Source: Rhizobium sp. CCGE 510 (GTDB lineage: Bacteria > Pseudomonadota > Alphaproteobacteria > Rhizobiales > Rhizobiaceae). From it: a DNA stretch of 64,000 nt. Under the pieces are notes generated by a model. The model saw only the letters and a list, made by a program, of their open reading frames with translations, made no database searches and was not told the origin of the DNA. Made by a program: the position numbers and the translations under genes. Shown here piece after piece: positions 1-9,476 of this stretch; position 1 is the stretch's first letter; each line of letters begins with the position of its first letter. The DNA lies in the NCBI RefSeq assembly GCF_000292525.1, contig NZ_AEYF01000001.1, positions 124,001-188,000 on the forward strand, in the 5' to 3' direction.

Positions 1-178
1 GCTTTTCGCCATAGAGCTTTTCGAGCCCCTCATATTGAACGGTCAGCCCGCATTTCGAGGCGACATTGACGACCAGGAGCACGCGGCCCGTGTATTCGTT
101 GAGCGCGGTTTCACGACCATCCACTGTTTTGACAGGAATATCCAACACGTTCGCCGTCACGGGAACCTCCAATTTCAT
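1..178 (-). CDS. Glutathione peroxidase (N-terminal part, cut by window edge)
   Basis: Only the first 59 codons are visible; the gene runs off the left edge. Translation from the ATG at 178 gives a thioredoxin-fold start with the glutathione peroxidase active-site segment VNVASKCGLT, in which the catalytic position is cysteine rather than selenocysteine, followed by the QYEGLEKLY stretch seen throughout the family. The protein should reduce peroxides with thiols (glutathione or thioredoxin) in the cytoplasm. It reads away from the hypothetical gene at 379-738, which is on the same strand upstream. The remaining catalytic Gln and Trp lie outside the window. Confidence 0.88.
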   Translation of the reverse strand, partial: MKLEVPVTANVLDIPVKTVDGRETALNEYTGRVLLVVNVASKCGLTVQYEGLEKLYGEK

Positions 179-310
179 GGGAACATATTCGCCAAACTTA
201 GCGATATCGCCGCGGTTGTCATCAGCGTCGAAATCAATTCCGCGTCAGGAGACACTGGTGTGGCCCAATGCATGGCATCAGGACGCGTGCAGAGGTTCCG
301 GGACGAAGAA

Positions 311-354
311 CTAAAGCGCGTCGCGCGAATCAAGTTCGACGCGATGCGCTTCAG
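311..354. repeat. Dispersed repeat, family A (single palindromic box)
   Basis: A 44-bp imperfect palindrome whose ends read CTAAAGCGCGTC and GATGCGCTTCAG, with AATCAAGTT in the middle. The same box occurs at 2047-2090, in reverse order at 13239-13282 and, degenerate, at 63251-63292. It lies in the spacer upstream of the glutathione peroxidase gene. Confidence 0.75.
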
Positions 355-378
355 CGGCCTGTGCCGGGCTTAGACCTC

Positions 379-738
379 TCAGGCGGGGGATGTTTCCTTC
401 ACGTCGTCGAGCAGGAAGTGCACGACGATATAATCCGTCTTGAAATGGCGGCCGCTGTCCGACACGGATTCGACGCTGCCGCCGTCCTTCGGGTGCCAGG
501 CGTGGTAATGCGGGTTGGTGGTGATCAGCGTGATGGCCTTGCCTTCCAGGGCTTCCTCACCAAGCCGGAAGCGCATCTCGGCAAACGGCCAGATCCGCTC
601 GTAATCCTCCATGCTGATGCGTGCCTTCAGCGCCTTGCGGTGCAGCGGTGCTTCGCCGGCCTCTGCCGGTGATTCCAACATCACCTCCTCGGCCCCTTTG
701 ATGATGGCGTTGAACTCTTCAGGCCACATGCGTCTCAT
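379..738 (-). CDS. Conserved hypothetical protein, 119 aa
   Basis: I do not recognise the family. The ATG at 738 is preceded at good distance by a strong Shine-Dalgarno (GGGAGGAG on the minus strand, 747-754), which fixes the start. The product is soluble and acidic, with no signal peptide or membrane segment. It has a Trp/His-rich centre (NPHYHAWHPKDGG around residues 75-88) and a C-terminal strand region (DYIVVHFLLDD). The upstream spacer is shared with the divergent methyltransferase gene at 902. Confidence 0.7.
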   Translation of the reverse strand: MRRMWPEEFNAIIKGAEEVMLESPAEAGEAPLHRKALKARISMEDYERIWPFAEMRFRLGEEALEGKAITLITTNPHYHAWHPKDGGSVESVSDSGRHFKTDYIVVHFLLDDVKETSPA

Positions 739-901
739 GAAATCGCTCCTCCCGAGGCTCTCGTCAGTCCACAGATGAAACTTAGCGATTTGTTCGAAAG
801 AAGCAAATTCCCGTCATGTGGTTGTCATCGGCTTCGGCTGCTCCTACGTTCGCCGCATACCAAATCAGGGCCGTCAGTCGCCCGTAATCCCGAGATCAGA
901 G

Positions 902-1507
902 ATGAAGACACGTGAAGACAGGCAGGCGCTCCGGGCGAGCATGCCGCGCACTCCGCTCAGCGCCCATCATATGGAAAACGCCCGCCTGCTGCCGGATCGC
1001 GGCGAGTTGCTCTACCGGATCCCCAACGGCGGCATCGGCGTCGAAGTGGGTGCAGCCTTCGGCGACTATACGGCGGAGATCCTGGAAAAGAATCGCCCGG
1101 CGCAGCTTTACCTGATTGATCCCTGGTCGATGGATCGTTACAGCTCCGGCCTCGACACCATCCACACGACGTTTTCGGCCGAGATCGAGGCCGGCCGGCT
1201 GCATCTGATGCAGGGCACATCGCTGGAAAAGCTCGCAGAATTCGAGGACGATTTCCTCGACTGGGCCTATATCGATACCGACCATTCCTTCGAGCTCACC
1301 TGGCAGGAACTGCTGCTCTGTGAAAAGAAGGTGAAGCGGACGGGGCGCATTGCCGGGCATGATTTCTGCACCGGCAATACGGTCAAGCCGATCGTCTATG
1401 GCGTCGTCGAGGCGGTCACCAAATTCTGCAAGGACTGCGGCTGGCAATTCGAGTTCCTGACAGTCGAATCACATGCGCATTTTTCCTATTGCCTGAAGCG
1501 GCTCTAA
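902..1507 (+). CDS. Class I SAM-dependent methyltransferase, 201 aa
   Basis: The Rossmann-type SAM site is visible as GVEVGAAFGDY at residues 46-56, with the acidic post-II loop in LYLIDPW about residue 73 and an IDTDHSFE segment near residue 135. This pattern fits the Methyltransf_24 type of class I methyltransferases. The frame is open from 818, but 902 is preferred because the upstream residues do not look protein-like and a weak purine-rich site (GATCAGAG) precedes it. The substrate cannot be told. The gene converges on the cupin gene, with 6 bp between stop codons. Confidence 0.75.
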   Translation: MKTREDRQALRASMPRTPLSAHHMENARLLPDRGELLYRIPNGGIGVEVGAAFGDYTAEILEKNRPAQLYLIDPWSMDRYSSGLDTIHTTFSAEIEAGRLHLMQGTSLEKLAEFEDDFLDWAYIDTDHSFELTWQELLLCEKKVKRTGRIAGHDFCTGNTVKPIVYGVVEAVTKFCKDCGWQFEFLTVESHAHFSYCLKRL

Positions 1508-1513
1508 CCGGTC

Positions 1514-1915
1514 CTACACCTTGCCGGAATATTGCGCGTCGCTGACATGCTCCATCCAGTCGACATGCTTGCCGTCCAGCGCCTCGTGAATGGCGATGTG
1601 TGTCATCGCCGTGTCCGCGGCGGCACCGTGCCAATGTTTTTCGCCCGGCGAAAACCATACCGTGTCGCCGGCGCGGATCTCGCTTATCCCACCGCCCCAG
1701 CTCTGGACGAGGCCCCTGCCTGAGGTCACGATCAGCGTCTGGCCGAGTGGATGCGTGTGCCAGGCGGTGCGGGCGCCGGGTTCGAAAGTGACGGAGGTTG
1801 CCCGCATCCGGGCCGGTTCTGGCGTTTCCATCAGCGGATCCTGGCGAACGGCGCCGGTGAAATAATCGGCTGGCGGCTTCATCGAGGGGCGAGAGCCGGC
1901 GGGTTTGATCTCCAT
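1514..1915 (-). CDS. Cupin-domain protein, 133 aa
   Basis: A single cupin barrel. Motif 1 is recognisable as [12 protein letters not shown] with paired metal-ligand histidines, then [15 protein letters not shown] as the second conserved block. The N-terminus ([21 protein letters not shown]) and the [21 protein letters not shown] segment resemble the carboxymuconolactone-decarboxylase-associated / YhhW-like cupins found beside aldo/keto reductases. A GGAAAAGGAAAG site sits just upstream of the ATG at 1915, which is why the longer open frame to 1987 is not used. The enzyme activity is unknown; a metal-dependent role is inferred. Confidence 0.8.
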   Translation of the reverse strand: MEIKPAGSRPSMKPPADYFTGAVRQDPLMETPEPARMRATSVTFEPGARTAWHTHPLGQTLIVTSGRGLVQSWGGGISEIRAGDTVWFSPGEKHWHGAAADTAMTHIAIHEALDGKHVDWMEHVSDAQYSGKV

Positions 1916-2046
1916 GATCTTTCCTTTTCCATTCATTGCGGTTGAAGCTTTGTAGCGGAACGATATTTCATCGAGGCGACCAATCAAAGCCGGATCGGCA
2001 ATTGCCGCATCCTCGCCCGACTGATAGGCCGATATCTTTCATCACT

Positions 2047-2152
2047 TAAAGCACGTCGCATTGAAACTTGATTCATGCGACGCGCTTTAGCCCTTTGTTT
2101 TTATGCATGTCGTTGTCCCGGAACCGCTGCACACTTCCGGGCAACATGCATT
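2047..2152. repeat. Dispersed composite repeat (boxes A+B)
   Basis: Box A (2047-2090) ends in GCGACGCGCTTTAG. Box B (2103-2151) is a long hairpin with outer arms ATGCATGT/ACATGCAT and inner arms CCCGGAA/TTCCGGG. The same two boxes in reverse order make up 13176-13282. The element ends only a few bases before the ribosome-binding site of the aldo/keto reductase gene, so its hairpin would lie in that gene's leader. It resembles the Rhizobium-specific intergenic mosaic elements (RIMEs) in kind; identity with them is not tested. Confidence 0.8.
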
Positions 2153-2165
2153 GGGAGAATTTTTC

Positions 2166-3152
2166 ATGAAACACCATGCTTTCGGCCGCATGCCCTTCAC
2201 CGTCACCAATGTCGGCTTCGGCGCCTGGCAGATCGGCGGCTCATGGGGCGATATCAGCGAGGCTGATGGGCGCGCCGCGCTCAACGCCGCACTCGATGCC
2301 GGCATGACCTTCATCGATACGGCTGACGTCTATGGCGACGGCCGCTCGGAAAAGATCATCGCCGACGTCCTGAAGGCGCGCGGCGGCCAGCGGCCGATGG
2401 TCGCCACCAAGGCGGGCCGTCGCCTCAACCCGCATGTCGCCGAAGGCTATTCGAAGGTCAACCTCGAAGGCTTCATCGACCGCAGCCTTGAGAATCTTGC
2501 CGTCGACAGCCTCGACCTCTTGCAGCTCCACTGCCCGCCGCGTGAGGTGCTTTACCAGCCTGAGGTCTTCGAGGACCTGAACGCGCTGCAGACAGCCGGC
2601 AAGATCAAAGGTTACGGCGTCAGCGTCGAAAAGGTCGAGGACGGACTGAAGGCGATCGAGTATCCCGGCGTCGTCAGCATCCAGATCATCTACAACATCT
2701 TCCGCCAACGTCCCGACCACCTGTTCTTCCAGGAAGCGCGCCGCAGGAATGTTGCGATCATTGCCCGCGTGCCGCTGGCAAGCGGCCTGCTCTCCGGCAA
2801 GATTACCCGGGAGACCCACTTTGCCAGCGACGACCACCGCAATTTCAACCGCCACGGCGAAGCCTTCGACGTCGGCGAAACCTTTGCCGGCGTTCCCTTC
2901 GAAGTCGGCCTGCAGGCGGTGGAAGAGGTGCGCAAGCTTGTACCTCAGGGCGCAACCATGGCGGCCTTTGCGCTCCGCTGGATCCTGATGGCGGAAGCCG
3001 TCACCGTCGTCATCCCCGGCGCCCGCAATGGCGAACAGGCGAAAGCCAATGCGGCCGCCGCCGATCTTGCACCGCTGTCGGCCGATGTCATGGCGGCGAC
3101 GCGCGAGATCTACGAGCGGCTGATCGCGCCGCATGTGCATCAGCGCTGGTAG
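2166..3152 (+). CDS. Aldo/keto reductase, 328 aa
   Basis: An NADPH-dependent (alpha/beta)8-barrel oxidoreductase. The catalytic tetrad is visible: Asp51 and Tyr56 in IDTADVYGDG, Lys82 in MVATKAG and His122 in LLQLHCPP. The C-terminal part contains the cofactor-binding region AVTVVIPGARNGEQ typical of the AKR family. The ATG at 2166 has a GGGAG site 10 bases upstream; an earlier in-frame ATG at 2103 lies inside the repeat and is rejected. The substrate is unknown. The gene is convergent with ribN, with 26 bp between the stop codons. Confidence 0.9.
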   Translation: MKHHAFGRMPFTVTNVGFGAWQIGGSWGDISEADGRAALNAALDAGMTFIDTADVYGDGRSEKIIADVLKARGGQRPMVATKAGRRLNPHVAEGYSKVNLEGFIDRSLENLAVDSLDLLQLHCPPREVLYQPEVFEDLNALQTAGKIKGYGVSVEKVEDGLKAIEYPGVVSIQIIYNIFRQRPDHLFFQEARRRNVAIIARVPLASGLLSGKITRETHFASDDHRNFNRHGEAFDVGETFAGVPFEVGLQAVEEVRKLVPQGATMAAFALRWILMAEAVTVVIPGARNGEQAKANAAAADLAPLSADVMAATREIYERLIAPHVHQRW

Positions 3153-3178
3153 AGGCGGAGCATCGCTTTTTTGGCACC

Positions 3179-4087
3179 TCAGGCAGGTTTCCGCTCTCTG
3201 CGCATCTCGTTTCGCATGATGAAGAGCGAGGCGGAAAGGATAAGCGCTGCTCCGAGCCAGAGGTAGCCCGCCGGCGCATAGCCGAAAAACAACCAACCGG
3301 CCAGCACGTTCAGCGGCAGCTTCAGATCGTCGAAAGGTTGGACGTAGGCGGCATCGGCTGCGGCATAGGCAAGCGTCAGGAAATACTGCGCTGCGGCGGT
3401 CAGCAGCCCGGCCAGCAGGAACAAAGCAAGAGTTGCACCCGTCGGCACTGCAAAGCCTGCCGCAAGCGCCAGCCCGCCGTTTATCGGCGTCAGCAGAACG
3501 AGCAGCCAGACGGTGATCGTCTCCGGTCGCTCGATGCCCGTCAGGCTCTTGGTGATCAGCGACGAGGCGCCCCAGAGCAGCGCCGAGAGCACCGGCAAGA
3601 GTGCCGCCCAGCCAAAACCATCAGACCATGGCTGCAGGATGATCATCGCGCCGGTGAAACCGGCTGCGGTCGCGGCCCAGCGGGCCGGACCGACGCGCTC
3701 TCCCAGGAAAAGCCGGGCGCCGAGAATGATGAAGAAGGGCGAGGTCATTACCAGTGCGATCGCCTGCCAGATCGGCACCGCGGCAAGGCCGGCGACCCAA
3801 GCCTCGACCCCGAGCGCCGCAAGCACGACGCGCGCCAGGTGACGCCAGGGATAGTGTGTGCGCATCGCCGCCAGGCCGAGCCTGCGAAGGAACGGCAGCG
3901 AAAACAGGAAGGCGAAGCCATATTGCCAGAAGGCTGCCGAGGCCGAGGGAAAGGCAAGCTTCATCGTCAGCCATTGGGTGACGACGTTGAGAAGCGAAAA
4001 GGCGATGCCGGCAAGGACCATCCAGAGTGCACCGACAATGGCGCGGGACGGCTCGACCGCAAGAGAATTCTGACTCATGTCTTTCAT
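3179..4087 (-). CDS. ribN: EamA/DMT-family riboflavin transporter RibN
   Basis: A roughly 300-residue hydrophobic protein with about ten membrane segments and two EamA repeats, the layout of drug/metabolite transporters. Its leader carries a clear FMN riboswitch (4278-4426, same strand). A riboswitch-controlled EamA protein in Rhizobium matches RibN, the riboflavin importer described in R. leguminosarum, so vitamin B2 uptake across the inner membrane is the inferred role. The start is either the ATG at 4087 or the one at 4078; neither has a strong Shine-Dalgarno. The spacer between riboswitch and start contains a dispersed repeat (4095-4199), which is unusual. Confidence 0.85.
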   Translation of the reverse strand: MKDMSQNSLAVEPSRAIVGALWMVLAGIAFSLLNVVTQWLTMKLAFPSASAAFWQYGFAFLFSLPFLRRLGLAAMRTHYPWRHLARVVLAALGVEAWVAGLAAVPIWQAIALVMTSPFFIILGARLFLGERVGPARWAATAAGFTGAMIILQPWSDGFGWAALLPVLSALLWGASSLITKSLTGIERPETITVWLLVLLTPINGGLALAAGFAVPTGATLALFLLAGLLTAAAQYFLTLAYAAADAAYVQPFDDLKLPLNVLAGWLFFGYAPAGYLWLGAALILSASLFIMRNEMRRERKPA

Positions 4088-4094
4088 CCAAAAA

Positions 4095-4199
4095 CTACAG
4101 CGCCGCGCGTCTTTTCAGACGCGCAAAGGTCGCTGTAGAACTTTAAGTTACTGCATAATCTTAATCCTTAGATCGATTCCGATTTAAGGAATTATGCAG
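4095..4199. repeat. Dispersed repeat, family E (two adjacent hairpins)
   Basis: Hairpin 1 has outer arms CTACAG/CTGTAG and inner arms GCGCGTC/GACGCGC. Hairpin 2 has outer arms CTGCATAAT/ATTATGCAG with an inner ATCGATTCCGATTTAAGG stretch. The same two modules in the same order recur at 62651-62752. Here the element lies in the ribN leader, ending 8 bp before the start codon. Confidence 0.8.
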
Positions 4200-4277
4200 G
4201 GACCAACATAAATCAGGACGCATGAGGCCGGGCTTAGAACGACACGGCAGATCCCCGCCCCTCGCACGGCCGACACT

Positions 4278-4426
4278 CATTCTCTTCCATCCGGACTTTA
4301 ACCGTCGGCTCCGGAATCGCACCGGATCTGCTGACCTTTCCCAAGCGACAGCTCGGGAAAGCGCTCGCGGGCTCAGGCCGAGACCCTTACCGCCGGTGGG
4401 GAGTTTCACCCCGCCCTGAGAACAGA
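4278..4426 (-). promoter_or_regulatory. FMN riboswitch (RFN element) upstream of ribN
   Basis: Read on the minus strand, the segment opens with TTCTCAGGGCGGGGTGAAA and CCCCACCGGCGGTAAGGG. It continues with AGCCCGCGAGCG and GGTCAGCAGATCCGGTG, then ATTCCGGAGCCGACGG, and closes with AGTCCGGATGGAAGAGAATG. These are the conserved strands of the RFN aptamer in the correct order. FMN binding is expected to lower expression of the next gene, ribN, about 190 nt downstream. Whether control is transcriptional or translational is not clear because repeat hairpins occupy the expression-platform region. Confidence 0.95.
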
Positions 4427-4500
4427 GATGTCGTAAATCAAAGCCCGCATCGCGGCAAGAGCTACAAAGCAAAGGGCCCGACAAAGCAAAGGGCCAAGCA

Positions 4501-4530
4501 AAAGGGGTCCGGCAAAGCCGAACCCCTTTC
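4501..4530 (-). terminator. Rho-independent terminator of hupB
   Basis: On the minus strand, about 50 bp after the hupB stop, a GC-rich hairpin (AAAGGGGTTCGGC, short loop, GCCGGACCCCTTTT) ends in a short T-run. The stem is nearly perfect. Confidence 0.75.
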
Positions 4531-4578
4531 CAAATCCTGCACAGCCGGTCTCGTTTACGGCTGGCGGATAATCTCAGA

Positions 4579-4854
4579 TCAGCCGTTGACGGCGTCTTTC
4601 AGGCCCTTGCCAGGCGTGAACTTCGGCACGTTGCGAGCCGGAATGTCGACTTCAGCGCCCGTCGAAGGGTTGCGGCCCTTCGATGCGGCACGATGAGAAA
4701 CGGTGAAGCTGCCGAACCCTGCAAGGCGGATGTCGCCCTTGTTCTTGAGTTCACCCTGGACAACGTCGAAAACCGCGTCAACAGCGGAAGCCGCGTCAGA
4801 CTTCGTCAGTCCTGCCTTTTCGGCGACTGCGGACACGAGTTCATTCTTGTTCAT
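4579..4854 (-). CDS. hupB: HU-family nucleoid DNA-binding protein
   Basis: 91 residues, the normal HU length. It has the HU hallmark segments GFGSFTV at residues 47-53, the basic beta-arm region GRNPSTGAEV and the C-terminal helix GLKDAV. As a small basic homodimer it bends DNA and organises the nucleoid. It lies 200 bp downstream of lon on the same strand but is separated by a strong terminator, so it is expected to have its own promoter in 4855-4985. The Shine-Dalgarno AAAGGGGTGG precedes the ATG. The lon-hupB order is conserved in many proteobacteria. Confidence 0.95.
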   Translation of the reverse strand: MNKNELVSAVAEKAGLTKSDAASAVDAVFDVVQGELKNKGDIRLAGFGSFTVSHRAASKGRNPSTGAEVDIPARNVPKFTPGKGLKDAVNG

Positions 4855-4986
4855 GTTTCCACCCCTTTCTAAATGGTACGAAACGACTCAATATAAGCTA
4901 GGCGCCGAATAGGTATCATCAGGCCCGCCGGGAACCCAAAAGCCCTGCAAATCAAGGAAAAGCAAGCGTCTACATGACGTTTTCAC

Positions 4987-5017
4987 AAAAAAGGCTGGCG
5001 TTTCCGCCAGCCTTTTT
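4987..5017 (-). terminator. Rho-independent terminator of lon
   Basis: A perfect 9-bp stem GGCTGGCGG/CCGCCAGCC-type hairpin with a small loop, flanked by A- and T-runs on both sides. It lies 43 bp past the lon stop. The symmetry would let it work in both directions, but no plus-strand gene reads into it. Confidence 0.9.
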
Positions 5018-5059
5018 CCGAGTTTTCAGCCAATGGGGCATAAATGTGGCCGAGGCCAC

Positions 5060-7477
5060 TCAATGCGCTATGGTCGCGCCCGTCTCGTCGAGGCCTTCGA
5101 CCGTTGCGATGACCGGCGTTTCCACCGTGCCGTCCCATTCAATCGGCTCCGGCCGGCGGATCAGCGCATGCTTGATCACCTCGCCCATGCGGGACACCGG
5201 GATGATCTCCATGCTGTTCTTCACGTTATCCGGAATCTCCGCCAGATCCTTGGCGTTTTCCTCCGGAATCAGCACCTTCTTGATGCCGCCGCGAAGCGCT
5301 GCGAGCAGCTTTTCCTTGAGACCGCCGATCGGCAGCACACGGCCGCGAAGGGTGATTTCACCGGTCATGGCCACGTGCCTGTTCACCGGGATACCGGTCA
5401 TGATCGAGACGATCGCGGTCGCCATGGCGACGCCGGCCGAGGGGCCGTCCTTCGGCGTCGCACCTTCCGGCACGTGCACGTGGATGTCGCTCTTGTCGAA
5501 GCGCGGCGGCTCGATGCCGAAATCGACAGCGCGCGAACGGACATAAGAGGCCGCCGCCGAGATCGATTCCTTCATCACTTCTTTCAGATTGCCGGTGACC
5601 GTCATACGGCCCTTGCCCGGCATCATCACGCCTTCGATGGTCAGCAGCTCGCCGCCGACTTCCGTCCAGGCAAGACCTGTGACAACCCCGACCTGATCCT
5701 CGCCCTCGGCTTCGCCATGGCGGAAGCGCGGGACGCCCAGATAATCAGAGATGTTGGCAGCCGTCACATGGACGGACTTCGTCTTGCCCTTGATGATCTC
5801 GGTCACCGCCTTGCGGGCGAGCTTCATCAGTTCGCGTTCGAAGCTGCGGACGCCGGCTTCACGGGTGTAGTGCTGGCTGATGGACATCAGGGCGTCGTCG
5901 TTGACCGAGAACTCTTCCGGCTGCAACGCATGTTCCTTGATGGCCTTCGGCAGCAGATGCCGCTTGGCGATCTCGCGCTTTTCATCTTCGGTGTAGCCGG
6001 CGATACGGATGATCTCCATGCGGTCCATCAGCGGAGCCGGGATGTTCAGCGTATTCGCCGTCGTGATGAACATCACATCCGACAGGTCGTATTCGACCTC
6101 CAGATAATGGTCCATGAAGGTCGAGTTCTGTGCCGGATCGAGCACCTCGAGCAGGGCCGAAGACGGATCGCCGCGATAGTCCTGGCCGAGCTTGTCGATC
6201 TCGTCGAGCAGGAAGAGCGGGTTCGACTTCTTGGCCTTCTTCATCGACTGGATGACCTTGCCGGGCATCGAGCCGATATAGGTGCGGCGGTGACCACGGA
6301 TTTCGGCTTCGTCGCGAACGCCGCCAAGCGCCATGCGGACATACTCACGGCCGGTCGCCTTGGCGATCGACTGAGCGAGCGAGGTCTTGCCGACACCCGG
6401 AGGGCCGACGAGGCAGAGGATCGGGCCCTTGATCTTGGTGGCGCGAGCCTGCACGGCCAGATATTCGACAATGCGCTCCTTGACCTTGTCGAGACCGAAG
6501 TGATCGGCTTCGAGAATCTTCTCGGCATTATTGAGATCGGCCTTGATCTTCGACTTCTTGCCCCACGGAATGCCGAGCAGCCAGTCCAGATAATTGCGCA
6601 CGACGGTGGCTTCGGCCGACATCGGGCTCATCTGGCGCAGCTTCTTCAGCTCTGCATCGGCCTTTTCACGGGCCTCTTTCGACAGCTTGGTCTTGGAGAT
6701 GCGCTCTTCCAGCTCGCTCATCTCGTCGCGGCCTTCCTCACCGTCGCCGAGCTCCTTCTGGATCGCCTTCATCTGTTCGTTCAGGTAGTATTCGCGCTGG
6801 GTCTTCTCCATCTGGCGCTTGACGCGCGAGCGGATGCGCTTTTCGACCTGCAGGACCGAAATCTCGCCTTCCATGAAGCCGAGGGCTTTTTCGAGGCGAG
6901 CCTTGACGCTGGTGGTCTCCAGCATCTCCTGCTTCTCGGTGATCTTGATCGACAGATGCGAGGCGACCGTATCGGCGAGCTTGGAATAGTCGTCGATCTG
7001 GCTGGCGGCGCCGACCACTTCGGGCGAAATCTTCTTGTTGAGCTTCACATAGCTCTCGAATTCGGAGACGACCGAACGCGACAAGGCTTCCAGTTCGACC
7101 GGATCGTCGTGCGGCTCCTCGAGCACATGGCCGAGCGCCTCATAGAAATCCTCGCGGCTGGTATAGGTGTCGATCTCGGCGCGGGCGCGGCCTTCGACCA
7201 GAACCTTGACGGTGCCGTCGGGCAGCTTCAACAGCTGCAACACGTTGGCCACGGTGCCGACCTTGTGGATCGCGGACGGATCCGGATCGTCGTCGCTGGC
7301 GTTGATCTGCGTCACCAGCATGATCTGCTTGTCGGAACCCATGACCTCTTCGAGCGCACGGATCGACTTTTCCCGTCCGACGAACAGCGGCACGATCATA
7401 TGCGGGAAAACCACGATGTCGCGCAGGGGCAGAACAGGGTAGGCAGTACTGCTCGCTACAGACGTTTTCTTCGTCAT
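5060..7477 (-). CDS. lon: ATP-dependent protease La (Lon)
   Basis: 805 residues, full length for Lon. It has an N-terminal substrate-binding LON domain (about 15-210), a coiled-coil region, an AAA+ module with Walker A GPPGVGKTS (around 355) and Walker B FLLDEIDKL, and a C-terminal serine-lysine protease domain with the catalytic Ser in PKDGPSAG and conserved GLKEKLLAA. Cytoplasmic hexamer that degrades misfolded and regulatory proteins. The ATG at 7477 follows a GGAAAGGA site. lon is preceded by clpX on the same strand but with a 419-bp spacer and a clpX terminator, so it is transcribed separately. Confidence 0.98.
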   Translation of the reverse strand: MTKKTSVASSTAYPVLPLRDIVVFPHMIVPLFVGREKSIRALEEVMGSDKQIMLVTQINASDDDPDPSAIHKVGTVANVLQLLKLPDGTVKVLVEGRARAEIDTYTSREDFYEALGHVLEEPHDDPVELEALSRSVVSEFESYVKLNKKISPEVVGAASQIDDYSKLADTVASHLSIKITEKQEMLETTSVKARLEKALGFMEGEISVLQVEKRIRSRVKRQMEKTQREYYLNEQMKAIQKELGDGEEGRDEMSELEERISKTKLSKEAREKADAELKKLRQMSPMSAEATVVRNYLDWLLGIPWGKKSKIKADLNNAEKILEADHFGLDKVKERIVEYLAVQARATKIKGPILCLVGPPGVGKTSLAQSIAKATGREYVRMALGGVRDEAEIRGHRRTYIGSMPGKVIQSMKKAKKSNPLFLLDEIDKLGQDYRGDPSSALLEVLDPAQNSTFMDHYLEVEYDLSDVMFITTANTLNIPAPLMDRMEIIRIAGYTEDEKREIAKRHLLPKAIKEHALQPEEFSVNDDALMSISQHYTREAGVRSFERELMKLARKAVTEIIKGKTKSVHVTAANISDYLGVPRFRHGEAEGEDQVGVVTGLAWTEVGGELLTIEGVMMPGKGRMTVTGNLKEVMKESISAAASYVRSRAVDFGIEPPRFDKSDIHVHVPEGATPKDGPSAGVAMATAIVSIMTGIPVNRHVAMTGEITLRGRVLPIGGLKEKLLAALRGGIKKVLIPEENAKDLAEIPDNVKNSMEIIPVSRMGEVIKHALIRRPEPIEWDGTVETPVIATVEGLDETGATIAH

Positions 7478-7555
7478 TTTAAGTCCTTTCCATCGTCCCG
7501 TTACCGGGCTCTCTGCGCGGCCGCTTGGGACCGGCCGGCACTCTCACTTGGTTCT

Positions 7556-7586
7556 ACAAGTGGAGGTTCTGACTAAGCTTTTCAAG
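7556..7586 (-). promoter_or_regulatory. Possible heat-shock (RpoH-type) promoter of lon
   Basis: On the minus strand CTTGAAA is followed 16 bases later by CCACTTGT, similar to the alpha-proteobacterial RpoH pattern, about 80 bp upstream of the lon ATG. The -10 match is imperfect and the spacing slightly long. The rest of the 7478-7896 spacer shows only the clpX terminator at its far end and nothing else I can name. Confidence 0.3.
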
Positions 7587-7843
7587 CCACGCTAACGCCC
7601 GCGTTCCCCGGATGTGACAGCTTCATTACAACGAAACGCCAACACTATGAAGCGCGTGGCTGGACCGGCGCTTACCACTTCCGACCCGGCTAAAATACAA
7701 ACGCCGACAATAGGCTTACGGAATCACGGCATCATTGCCAAGCACTCTTCCTTGCGCAACATCGGCCCCTTGCGCAACATCGAAGTCAATTCCGGTTCCC
7801 ACCGACAAAATACTAACAGTGCCTCGGATGGTTTTTCAAATAG

Positions 7844-7875
7844 AAAGGGGCCTGCCGATGGCAAGCCCCCAAAAT
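7844..7875 (-). terminator. Terminator of clpX
   Basis: On the minus strand, 22 bp after the clpX stop, GGGGGCTTGCC pairs with GGCAGGCCCC and is followed by TTTCTATTT. The stem has a single unpaired position. Confidence 0.7.
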
Positions 7876-7896
7876 AATCGTGCGAAAGCGCAAAGG

Positions 7897-9174
<1,278 letters not shown>

Positions 9175-9346
9175 TTCACTTTCCTTCCAGCACGCCGCAT
9201 TTCAAGGCGAAATCGCGGTCCACTCTATCAGCTCCTGGCGGCACTCCGTTTCCGGAGCCTTTGCCGAGAAGGGCTTCAGGGGCTACGAACCGGGCCCAAT
9301 CAATCATGTTCGGGTCCCGGCGGCAACGAATCCCCTTCGAATGCCA

Positions 9347-9378
9347 AATGCTATGTCATAAAAATTCAACATAGCATT
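9347..9378. promoter_or_regulatory. Inverted repeats upstream of clpX
   Basis: Perfect 10-bp arms AATGCTATGT/ACATAGCATT with a 12-nt loop, followed at once by a second small palindrome TAATAGttaCTATTA (9378-9392). They lie 170-220 bp before the clpX start in the clpP-clpX spacer (9175-9476), which otherwise holds nothing recognisable. They could be an operator or an mRNA hairpin at the end of the clpP transcript; there is no T-run. Confidence 0.45.
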
Positions 9379-9476
9379 AATAGTTACTATTAGCGTCTTC
9401 GTCGCCTGTTGAAAGCCCTTGTTCAATCACAAATGGGATAGAACTGTGGCGACGAAAACACCATCCCTATTAATTA

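Noticed and set aside
5033..7576. Long plus-strand open frame of 847 codons
   Set aside because: Antisense to lon throughout and rich in Arg/His/Asp, typical of reverse-frame reading of a high-GC gene; Lon is certain on the other strand.
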